NCBI GenBank assembly: GCA_022736495.1
Contig: DZCR01000156.1
Coordinates: 1 to 7,472, forward strand
Length of the DNA: 7,472 nt
Direction: 5' to 3'
Origin: Desulfobacca acetoxidans
GTDB lineage: Bacteria > Desulfobacterota > Desulfobaccia > Desulfobaccales > 0-14-0-80-60-11
A model generated the notes under the pieces. The model searched no databases. It was not told where the DNA came from and worked only from the letters and a program-made list of their open reading frames with translations. The position numbers and the translations under genes were made by a program. Position 1 is the stretch's first letter, and the number at the start of each line of letters is the position of its first letter. Positions 1 through 5,455 of this stretch are shown here, one piece after another.

Positions 1-7
1 GGGGGCT

Positions 8-58
8 TGGGGGAGGGGGAAAAGGCACTTACGAAAAAGTCCTTTGCCCCCTCCCCCA
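8..58. repeat. Long intergenic hairpin, CTTACGAAAAA-loop type
   Basis: A near-perfect inverted repeat: 8-19 (TGGGGGAGGGGG) pairs with 47-58, A20/G46 is a mismatch, 21-25 pairs with 41-45, and after a bulged C26, 27-30 pairs with 37-40. The apical segment carries CTTACGAAAAA (28-38), which recurs exactly at 4525-4535 in the hairpin beside proC. No U-run follows on either strand, so it is not a textbook rho-independent terminator. It probably ends the transcript of whatever lies left of the window, or is a REP-like element. Its 3' foot ends 10 bases before the helicase ATG, in the place where a ribosome binding site would be expected. Confidence 0.7.
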
Positions 59-68
59 AATCAAAACC

Positions 69-2030
69 ATGACCTATACCTCTAAACCTGTATCCCCCGA
101 TGCTTCAATCCATCGCATCGACTACCAAAATGAGCTCAACCCGGCCCAGTACGAGGCGGTGACCACCAAAGAGGGGCCCATCCTGGTCATTGCCGGGGCC
201 GGGAGCGGCAAAACCCGCACCCTGGTCTATCGCCTGGCCTATCTGGTGGAGCAGGGGGTGGATCCCAGCGCCATCCTACTCCTTACTTTTACCCGCAAGG
301 CCTCCCGGGAGATGCTCACCCGGGCGGTGCATCTCTTGAACCAGGCCCTGGGCCAGGTGGTGGGCGGCACCTTTCATGGAGTCTGCTACCTGTGGCTGAG
401 GCAGTACGGCGAGCGCCTGGGCTACCCCAAAGGGTTTACGGTCATGGACCGGGCGGACCAGGGTGATCTCCTGAAGCTGCTCAAGGAGCGCCTGGGCTTC
501 AAGCAGCTCTCCAGCCCCTTTCCCCGGAAGGAAACCATCGCGGAACTTTTCGGGGCGATAGTGAATAAAGACCTGTCCCTGGATACCCTTTTGGCGAGGG
601 ATTACCCTCAGTTCCTGGACCACCGGGACCGCCTGGCCAAAATGGCCGCGGCCTACCAGGACGAAAAACGGCGCCACGCCTTGCTGGACTATGACGACCT
701 GCTTTTAGAAGGCCGCCGCCTCTTAACCGAGCACGACGATCTGCGTCAGCACCTGTCCCGGCGTTTCCAATACCTGATGGTGGACGAATACCAGGACACC
801 AACCGTCTCCAGGCCGAGCTGGTGCGCCTGCTGGCCTCCACCCACCAAAACGTCATGGCCGTGGGGGACGACTCCCAGTCCATCTACTCCTTCCGGGGCG
901 CCAATTTCCGCAACATCATGGATTTCCCCGACCTCTTCCCCGGCACCCGGATTATCAAGCTGGAAGAGAACTACCGCAGCACCCAGCCCATTTTAGACCT
1001 GGCCAACGAGATCATCGCCGGCGCCCAGGACAAGTACACCAAGTGCCTGTTCACCCGGCGGGCCGACGGTGTGCGCCCGCGCCTGTTCCGCGCCGACTCG
1101 GAAAACGAGCAGTCCCGGCTGGTGGTGGCCCAGGTGCAGGCCCTCCAGGAAGAAGGCACCCCCTTGAACCAGATCGCGGTGCTCATCCGGGCGGGCTACC
1201 ACTCCTTCGACCTGGAGATCGAACTGGTGCGGGCCGGCATTCCCTTCATGAAGTTCGGGGGCTTCAAGTTCATGGAGAGCGCCCACATCAAGGACCTCCT
1301 GGCCCACCTCCGGGTGGTGGCCAACCCCAGGGACGCCATGAGCTGGAACCGGGTGCTGCTCCTGGTGCCCGGGGTCGGCCGGGCTGCCTGCAACAAATTC
1401 AACGCTCAGGTAGGCAGCGGCTTTGAATTGGAAGACGCCATCAAGTGGCTGCGGGCCCAACGCCGACCCAAAGAATTAAAGGACCTGGCCGACCTCACGG
1501 CCGGCCTGAACGCCCCGGGCCAGACTCTGATGACCCGGATGAACCAGGCCCTGGCCTATTACGAACCCCTGGCCAAAGCCCGCTATGATGATTACCCCAA
1601 AAGAATGAAGGACCTGGAACACCTCCTGACCATCACCGCCCGCTACCGGGAGTTGCAGACCTTCCTGAACGACCTGACCCTGGAGCCCCCCAGCAGCCTG
1701 GCGGACGTGGTCACGCCCACCGATGACTACCTGACCCTGTCCACGATCCACTCAGCCAAGGGCCTGGAATGGGACGCGGTGTTCATCATCTGGGCCGCGG
1801 AGGGGCGCTTCCCGGCCTTCTATTCCCAGGAGCGGGACGAGGAAATGGAAGAGGAACGCCGCCTCATGTACGTGGCCGCCACCCGGGCCCGCAACTACCT
1901 GGCGCTGATCTTTCCCAGCATCGGCTACAGCCGGCAATTCGGCATGACCATCAATTCGCCCTCCCGGTTCATCGCCGATATCCCCCGGGACCTTCTGGAA
2001 CCCTGGCGGGCCGAGGTGGAGGAGTGGTGA
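69..2030 (+). CDS. UvrD/Rep-family ATP-dependent DNA helicase (SF1A)
   Basis: A 3'-5' DNA helicase of the UvrD/PcrA/Rep group, which unwinds DNA using ATP in repair or replication restart. All SF1A motifs are visible in its 653 residues: Q motif LNPAQYEAV (23-31), Walker A GAGSGKT (43-49), motif Ia LTFTRKASREM (72-82), Ib GTFH (100-103), Walker B VDEYQDTN (238-245), motif III GDDSQSIYSFRGA (266-278), motif IV with EENYRS (299-304), motif V STIHSAKGLEWD (558-569) and motif VI EEERRLMYVAATRAR (594-608). It is shorter than typical UvrD/PcrA (about 720) and ends soon after the 2B/2A domains, without the long C-terminal tail those proteins carry. In length it is closer to Rep, so no symbol is given. 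The ATG at 69 has no Shine-Dalgarno sequence because hairpin 8-58 occupies that space. The frame is open to the window edge, but reading through the hairpin is unlikely. No partner gene is adjacent. Confidence 0.95.
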   Translation: MTYTSKPVSPDASIHRIDYQNELNPAQYEAVTTKEGPILVIAGAGSGKTRTLVYRLAYLVEQGVDPSAILLLTFTRKASREMLTRAVHLLNQALGQVVGGTFHGVCYLWLRQYGERLGYPKGFTVMDRADQGDLLKLLKERLGFKQLSSPFPRKETIAELFGAIVNKDLSLDTLLARDYPQFLDHRDRLAKMAAAYQDEKRRHALLDYDDLLLEGRRLLTEHDDLRQHLSRRFQYLMVDEYQDTNRLQAELVRLLASTHQNVMAVGDDSQSIYSFRGANFRNIMDFPDLFPGTRIIKLEENYRSTQPILDLANEIIAGAQDKYTKCLFTRRADGVRPRLFRADSENEQSRLVVAQVQALQEEGTPLNQIAVLIRAGYHSFDLEIELVRAGIPFMKFGGFKFMESAHIKDLLAHLRVVANPRDAMSWNRVLLLVPGVGRAACNKFNAQVGSGFELEDAIKWLRAQRRPKELKDLADLTAGLNAPGQTLMTRMNQALAYYEPLAKARYDDYPKRMKDLEHLLTITARYRELQTFLNDLTLEPPSSLADVVTPTDDYLTLSTIHSAKGLEWDAVFIIWAAEGRFPAFYSQERDEEMEEERRLMYVAATRARNYLALIFPSIGYSRQFGMTINSPSRFIADIPRDLLEPWRAEVEEW

Positions 2031-2107
2031 GGGGAATAGTGTGGCCCGTGGCCGCCATTTCTCGTTGTGCCTAGCACGCCTTATAATGTAGCTGTAGATT
2101 TAAAATA

Positions 2108-2266
2108 GTATCCCCTGGAGTTGAAAAGCTATCCCATCCAATTCGAGAATATCGCAATCTTGTTCATCCTGGAAACGAGATTCGCAGTAGATTAACTTTT
2201 GATGCAGAGGAAGCAAAGATTGCACTCGAGGTGTTGAATATTGTGTATCGTGATCTCAAGCCATGA
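2108..2266 (+). pseudogene. Decayed 3' end of a lost gene (LVHPGNEIR-type C-terminus)
   Basis: The frame is open from 2087 to a TGA at 2264-2266 but has no ATG, GTG or TTG start. From about 2108 it reads like real protein, for example EYRNLVHPGNEIRSRLTFDA followed by EEAKIALEVLNIVYRDLKP. From memory, a YRN-(L/I)-(I/V)-HP segment, then an acidic stretch with A-x-x-A-L-x-V-L, is a common C-terminal ending of uncharacterised bacterial proteins, some of them HEPN-like or DUF4145-like. The family name is therefore only a suggestion. The codons (GCA, AGA, TTA, AAT, ATT) are AT-rich compared with the GC-ending codons of the helicase and SDR, which suggests acquired DNA. The 5' part is missing, with the junction probably near 2087-2108, so this is a truncated remnant rather than a working gene. 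Confidence 0.55.
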
Positions 2267-2346
2267 TGTTGGATTGTCGCGGAATCTATATCATCACCGG
2301 CCCTGTCCAATCTGTCCGTAAGCACGGCAATTTAAGGATGAAATAA
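2263..2346 (+). pseudogene. Possible remnant of the next gene (27 codons)
   Basis: ATG ATG at 2263-2268 overlaps the TGA of the preceding remnant in the ATGA arrangement usual for co-translated genes, and the frame runs to TAA at 2344-2346. The 27-residue product includes CRGIYIITGPVQS (residues 5-17). A beta strand followed by G-P-x-x-S resembles the start of a Walker A loop (GxxxxGK[ST]) that breaks off before the GK. It is too short to be a functional NTPase. It may be the 5' stub of the downstream partner of the lost gene, or simply chance. I infer this from the overlap and the hydrophobic strand only. Confidence 0.2.
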
Positions 2347-2347
2347 C

Positions 2348-2372
2348 GTAGGGGCGATCCGCCGGGTCGCCC
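2348..2372. repeat. GTAGGGGCGA-type dispersed hairpin repeat
   Basis: GGGCGATCC (2352-2360) pairs with GGGTCGCCC (2364-2372) around a GCC loop, with one T-G wobble, and is preceded by GTAG. The sequence GTAGGGGCGA-(N)-TCGCCCCTAC is a widely scattered intergenic palindrome in many bacterial genomes, known to me from general experience. This copy lacks the closing CCTAC and reads CCCAGGGC instead, so its right end is diverged or truncated. Only one copy lies in this window. It lies 36 bases before the SDR gene and ends 21 bases ahead of its ribosome binding site. Confidence 0.5.
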
Positions 2373-2393
2373 AGGGCAAGTCTAATGGCAAAA

Positions 2394-2398
2394 AGGAG
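2394..2398 (+). promoter_or_regulatory. Ribosome binding site of the SDR gene
   Basis: AGGAG, 9 bases before the ATG at 2408. It fixes the start of the SDR reading frame and is the clearest Shine-Dalgarno sequence in the window. Confidence 0.8.
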
Positions 2399-2407
2399 AT
2401 CAATCCA

Positions 2408-3178
2408 ATGACCGCGCCACCTGCATTTTTGGCCCTCGTCGTCGGCGGTTCCAGCGGCATGGGCAAACAGACCGCTAAACGCCTCCTGAGCCGGGGCGGG
2501 GAAGTCTTGATCGTAGCCCGGAATGCGGCGAAATTAGCCGAGGCCAAAGCCGAACTGGAAGTTGACGGCCCGGTTAAAACCGCCGCTCTCGATCTATATG
2601 ACGAGTCTCAGGTCGATGCCTTTATCCATCAGGTAAAGCAAGAAACCCGCCATATCAAATATCTGGTCAACGCCGCCGGGGTCTTCAAACCTACGCCATT
2701 TCTGGACCACACCAAGGCCGACTACAACAAATACCTGGACCTCAACCGCAGCCTGTTCTTTATCACCCAGGCAGTCGCGGACAACATGAAGCGCCACGGC
2801 GGCGGCGCCATTGTCAACATCGGCTCCATGTGGGCCAAACAGGCCATCAAGGCCACGCCGTCCTCGGCCTACTCCATGGCCAAAGCCGGGCTCCACGCTA
2901 TGACTCAGCATTTAGCCATGGAGCTGGCCGACTATAAGATTCGGGTCAATGCCGTCTCCCCGGCGGTGGTGGTCACCCCCATTTACGGCGAATTCATCGA
3001 TCCCGATAAAATTGAGGCAACCCTGGCAGGTTTCAACTCCTTCCACCCCATCGGCCGGGTGGGGCGGGTCGATGACGTGGCCGCGGTGATCGATTTTCTG
3101 CTGTCGGACGAGGCCGGTTGGGTCACCGGGGCCATCTGGGATGTGGACGGCGGGGTAATGGCAGGCCGCAACCAATAG
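2408..3178 (+). CDS. Short-chain dehydrogenase/reductase (classical SDR)
   Basis: A cytoplasmic NAD(P)-dependent oxidoreductase of 256 residues, the normal length for a classical SDR. Visible features are the nucleotide-binding turn GGSSGMG (13-19) after the first beta strand, the structural NAAG (88-91), catalytic Asn113, catalytic Ser140 in NIGSM, and the Y-x-x-x-K active site as Y155 and K159 (AYSMAKAG). The C-terminal [11 protein letters not shown] (239-249) is the usual signature before the last strand. The glycine turn is GGSSGMG instead of the usual TGxxxGxG, which is seen in some members. Arg39 following the second beta strand (VAR) favours NADP(H), by inference. The substrate cannot be read from sequence: the fold is shared by FabG-like ketoacyl reductases and many sugar or alcohol dehydrogenases. 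No fatty-acid or sugar genes flank it, so it looks monocistronic. No clear terminator follows. Confidence 0.92.
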   Translation: MTAPPAFLALVVGGSSGMGKQTAKRLLSRGGEVLIVARNAAKLAEAKAELEVDGPVKTAALDLYDESQVDAFIHQVKQETRHIKYLVNAAGVFKPTPFLDHTKADYNKYLDLNRSLFFITQAVADNMKRHGGGAIVNIGSMWAKQAIKATPSSAYSMAKAGLHAMTQHLAMELADYKIRVNAVSPAVVVTPIYGEFIDPDKIEATLAGFNSFHPIGRVGRVDDVAAVIDFLLSDEAGWVTGAIWDVDGGVMAGRNQ

Positions 3179-3253
3179 GCGGGAAAGTGAAACTTCAACC
3201 CCCACTCTCAGTCATAAAGGGCCGCCACTGCCCGTCATTATCATTCAAACAGA

Positions 3254-3448
3254 ATGCGAGATGACACCACCCCCATCTGTCCGCTCCCCGGCCTGGGCCA
3301 CTGTGTCCGGGAACGCTGCAATTTCTGGGATGAAGAGAAAGAGGAGTGCGCCAGCGATTGCTTGGAGGCCCACAATCCCATGGAAGCCGCCTCCGAACTC
3401 GACCCCGGTATGTCCTGCGTCATCTTTTGTTATGAAGATTATGATTGA
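3254..3448 (+). CDS. Small cysteine-rich protein of unknown function
   Basis: A 64-residue acidic protein with seven cysteines at residues 9, 17, 22, 32, 36, 55 and 59, spaced C-x7-C-x4-C-x9-C-x3-C-x18-C-x3-C. It contains the segment CNFWDEEKEECASDC (22-36) and ends in YEDYD. There is no signal peptide or membrane segment, so the cysteines more likely bind a metal (zinc or an iron-sulfur cluster) in the cytoplasm than form disulfides. This is an inference. I do not recognise the family. The regular Cys spacing and aromatic/acidic pattern argue for a real gene over the overlapping frame at 3261-3596. The ATG at 3254 has no obvious Shine-Dalgarno sequence, and no other start codon exists between it and the upstream in-frame TAA at 3215. 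It lies 75 bases after the SDR gene and 110 before nadC, so it may be transcribed alone. Confidence 0.6.
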   Translation: MRDDTTPICPLPGLGHCVRERCNFWDEEKEECASDCLEAHNPMEAASELDPGMSCVIFCYEDYD

Positions 3449-3558
3449 AAATGGTCACCACCAACACACCAGGAGCACAAAAAATACATTATCCCCTGGC
3501 AAATACCAAGGAGCACTGGTAATCTATCGGTATCATGGTGATCTTGGCGTCGTGGTGA

Positions 3559-4419
3559 ATGAAAATGAACCAGATCTGTCTTTCTCCTGCGATTGACCGA
3601 CTCATTGACCTGGCCCTGGAGGAAGACCTGGGGTCCGGGGATGTCACCACCCAGGTTTTAATTCCTCCGGAGTTGCAGGGGGAAGCCCATATCCGGGCCA
3701 AGGAAACTCTGGTGGTGGCCGGTCTGCCGGTGGCCGCCCAAGTTTTTCGTAAGCTGGATGCGACATTGGTATTCGAGCCTGAAAGGACTGACGGCCAGGA
3801 AGTTTCCCAAGGCACCGTCCTGGCCCGTCTCTCCGGCTCCGTGGCTTCCATTCTCACCGGCGAGCGGGTGGCCCTCAATTTTCTCCAGCACCTCTCCGGC
3901 ATCGCCAGCTTCACCCGGAAGATGGCGGCCCAGGTGGCTGGCTCATCCGCCTTTCTGGTGGACACCCGCAAGACCACGCCGGGCTGGCGCGTCCTGGAGA
4001 AATACGCGGTGCGCCTGGGCGGCGGCCACAATCACCGCTTCGGCCTCTATGACGGCGTGCTCATCAAGAACAATCACCTGACCGCGGTGGGCTCCATCAG
4101 TGCGGCAGTCCGTCAGGCCCGGGAGCGAGCCCATCACTTGCTCAAGATCGAAGTGGAAGTAACGGATTTGGACGGACTGAGGGAAGCCTTAAACGCAGGC
4201 GCCGACCTCATCTTACTGGACAATATGGACGACGCCACCCTTAAACAAGCCGTGGCACTGACTCAAGGCCGGGCAATTCTTGAAGCCTCCGGTTCCATGA
4301 CTAAAGACCGCCTGCCACAGGCGGCAGCCACGGGGGTCAACTTCATCTCCATGGGGGCTCTGACCCACAGTGCTCCCGCCGTGGACATCCACCTGCGCCT
4401 GCTGAGGACATGGAAATAA
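3559..4419 (+). CDS. nadC: Nicotinate-nucleotide pyrophosphorylase (carboxylating), quinolinate phosphoribosyltransferase
   Basis: Converts quinolinate and PRPP to nicotinate mononucleotide, CO2 and pyrophosphate (EC 2.4.2.19), the entry of de novo NAD synthesis into the common pathway. At 286 residues it is the usual size. Landmarks are EEDLGSGDVTT (21-31), ERVALNFLQHLSGIAS (102-117), the phosphate/quinolinate-binding DTRKTTPG (135-142), RLGGGHNHR (152-160), K170 in GVLIKNNH, E198/E200 in IEVEV, LLDNMD (219-224), EASGS (242-246) and the C-terminal SMGALTHSAPAVDIHL (264-279). Two starts compete. The ATG at 3559 has almost no leader, while the ATG at 3565 has GGTG (3554-3557) at a normal spacing of 7 and would give a 284-residue protein with the family-like beginning MNQ. 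An in-frame TGA at 3556 excludes anything further upstream. nadA and nadB are not in the window. Confidence 0.96.
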   Translation: MKMNQICLSPAIDRLIDLALEEDLGSGDVTTQVLIPPELQGEAHIRAKETLVVAGLPVAAQVFRKLDATLVFEPERTDGQEVSQGTVLARLSGSVASILTGERVALNFLQHLSGIASFTRKMAAQVAGSSAFLVDTRKTTPGWRVLEKYAVRLGGGHNHRFGLYDGVLIKNNHLTAVGSISAAVRQARERAHHLLKIEVEVTDLDGLREALNAGADLILLDNMDDATLKQAVALTQGRAILEASGSMTKDRLPQAAATGVNFISMGALTHSAPAVDIHLRLLRTWK

Positions 4420-4421
4420 TT

Positions 4422-4466
4422 TTTGGGAAGGGGGCTAAGGGCAAAAGCCCTTACCCCCTCCCCAAA
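4422..4466 (+). terminator. nadC downstream hairpin, GCCCTTAC-arm type
   Basis: TTTGGG (4422-4427) pairs with CCCAAA (4461-4466), 4430-4434 with 4454-4458, and TAAGGGC (4436-4442) with GCCCTTA (4447-4453) around an AAAA loop. C4435 is bulged. It begins 2 bases after the nadC stop and shares the 16-base right arm GCCCTTACCCCCTCCC with the hairpin after pdxA. A C-rich stretch follows, not a U-run, so it would need Rho or act as a 3'-end stabiliser if it is not a strict intrinsic terminator. Confidence 0.6.
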
Positions 4467-4504
4467 CCCCACCCCCAATCCCTTACATGGGCCGAGAGGG
4501 AAGT

Positions 4505-4557
4505 TTGAGGGGAAACCGGGAACCCTTACGAAAAACGTCCCCCGGTCCTCCCCTCAA
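4505..4557 (-). terminator. proC downstream hairpin, CTTACGAAAAA-loop type
   Basis: TTGAGGGGA (4505-4513) pairs with 4549-4557, and CCGGG (4516-4520) pairs with CCCGG (4541-4545). The apical loop contains CTTACGAAAAA (4525-4535). On the minus strand the stem starts on the base after the proC TAA, and the loop reads TTTTTCGTAAG. No U-run follows the stem. The loop is identical over 11 bases to that of hairpin 8-58, although the stems differ in sequence. Confidence 0.6.
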
Positions 4558-5385
4558 TTATTCTTTTCCCAATTCTTTCGACCGGGCCGCCGCAACGCTG
4601 ACCGCGTCCATGACCACGCCCCGGAAGCCGCCTGATTCCAGGGCATGGACGCCGGCGATGGTGGTGCCTCCCGGGGAAGTCACCAGGTCTTTCAGGAGTG
4701 CCGGGTGCAGCTCTTCTTCGTGACAGAGGCGGGCCGTCCCCAGGACAGTCTGGACTGCCATGGTGTGGGCCAGAAATCGGGGCAACCCCATTTTTACCCC
4801 GCCATCCGCCAGGGCCTCGATAAACACCGCCACGAAGGCCGGGCCGCTGCCGCTCAGGCCGGTGACCGCGTCCATGAGCCTTTCTTCCACCACCACGGCC
4901 TGCCCCACGGCCTGGAAAAGTTCCAGGGCCAGGGCCAGATCATCCGGGGTGACGCCGCTCCCCGGGGCCAGGGCCGCCATCCCGGCGCCCACCAGGGTGG
5001 GGGCGTTGGGCATGACCCTGATTATGCGAGACTCGGGGAAGGCCTCTTCCAGGAACTTCAGGGAGACGCCCGCGGCGATGGAAATGATGAGATGCCAGGG
5101 CCGGGCAAATTCCTTGACTCCGGCCATAACAGCAGGCAATATTTGCGGTTTGACCCCCAGGACCACCACTGGGGAGTGCATCACTTCGGCGTTATCCAGG
5201 GCAGCCGCCACCCCCAGGTTTTCCATCTGGGCCTGGCGGGCCGGGTCCGGGTCATAGTAGATCAGATTCTCCGGGGCCACACATCCACCCCCAACCAGCC
5301 CACGGATGATAGCCCCGCCCATGTTGCCGACACCGATAAACCCAAGTTTTATGTCCGCCAAACGCCCTTTATCCGGTTCTGCCAT
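4558..5385 (-). CDS. proC: Pyrroline-5-carboxylate reductase
   Basis: Catalyses the last step of proline synthesis, reducing pyrroline-5-carboxylate to proline with NAD(P)H (EC 1.5.1.2), in the cytoplasm. Numbering from the start chosen here (275 residues): the Rossmann nucleotide-binding motif is GFIGVGNMGGAI (15-26), followed by GVKPQ (77-81), SIAAGV (102-107), RVMPNAP (123-129), the substrate-binding region TGLSGSGPAFV (175-185) and the family signature SPGGTTIAGVHALESGGFRG (237-256). The start was set at 5385 because an AGGGCGG sequence (minus strand, 5391-5397) lies about 8 bases upstream. The alternative ATG at 5400 adds MRAVS and has only a GAGAG touching the start codon. The gene converges with nadC and diverges from the phosphoesterase gene across a short gap, so it is probably transcribed alone. 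It ends in its own hairpin. Confidence 0.96.
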   Translation of the reverse strand: MAEPDKGRLADIKLGFIGVGNMGGAIIRGLVGGGCVAPENLIYYDPDPARQAQMENLGVAAALDNAEVMHSPVVVLGVKPQILPAVMAGVKEFARPWHLIISIAAGVSLKFLEEAFPESRIIRVMPNAPTLVGAGMAALAPGSGVTPDDLALALELFQAVGQAVVVEERLMDAVTGLSGSGPAFVAVFIEALADGGVKMGLPRFLAHTMAVQTVLGTARLCHEEELHPALLKDLVTSPGGTTIAGVHALESGGFRGVVMDAVSVAAARSKELGKE

Positions 5386-5412
5386 TGACACCGCCCTCAT
5401 CTCTCGTCATAT

Positions 5413-5440
5413 TTGCAAGTAATGATTATTGTGGCATACT
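5413..5440 (+). promoter_or_regulatory. Tentative sigma70-like promoter for the phosphoesterase-pdxA unit
   Basis: TTGCAA (5413-5418) and CATACT (5435-5440) each match four of six consensus positions with a 16-base spacer, in the short AT-rich gap between divergent proC and the phosphoesterase gene. Initiation near 5447 would leave almost no leader for the ATG at 5456 and would favour the ATG at 5504. This is weak pattern evidence only. Confidence 0.25.
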
Positions 5441-5455
5441 CGCCCGGAAGATTAC

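Noticed and set aside
2043..2053. GGCC-CGT-GGCC mini-hairpin as helicase terminator
   Set aside because: The stem is only four base pairs and no U-run follows, so it is too weak to call.
2082..2087. Perfect TATAAT as a -10 promoter element
   Set aside because: No acceptable -35 lies 16-18 bases upstream (TTCTCG at 2059-2064; TTGTGC at 2065-2070 is only 11 away). Such hexamers are expected by chance in an AT-rich remnant.
3221..3235. GGGC...GCCC stem after the SDR gene as a terminator
   Set aside because: It has a four-base stem, a long loop and no U-tract.
3261..3596. 111-codon frame overlapping the Cys-rich gene and the nadC start
   Set aside because: Its first half is the shifted frame of the Cys-rich protein. 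Its tail (VIYRYHGDLGVVVNENEPD) looks protein-like, and an AAGGAG occurs at 3508-3513, but no ATG, GTG or TTG follows at usable distance and the frame overlaps the nadC start by 38 bases.
3489..4031. 180-codon minus-strand open frame across the start of nadC
   Set aside because: It is antisense to the conserved NadC N-terminal half, Arg/Ser/Pro/Thr-rich and with no motif.
4645..5388. 247-codon plus-strand open frame across proC
   Set aside because: It is the complement of proC, with biased composition (many G, H, Q, R) and no domain signature.
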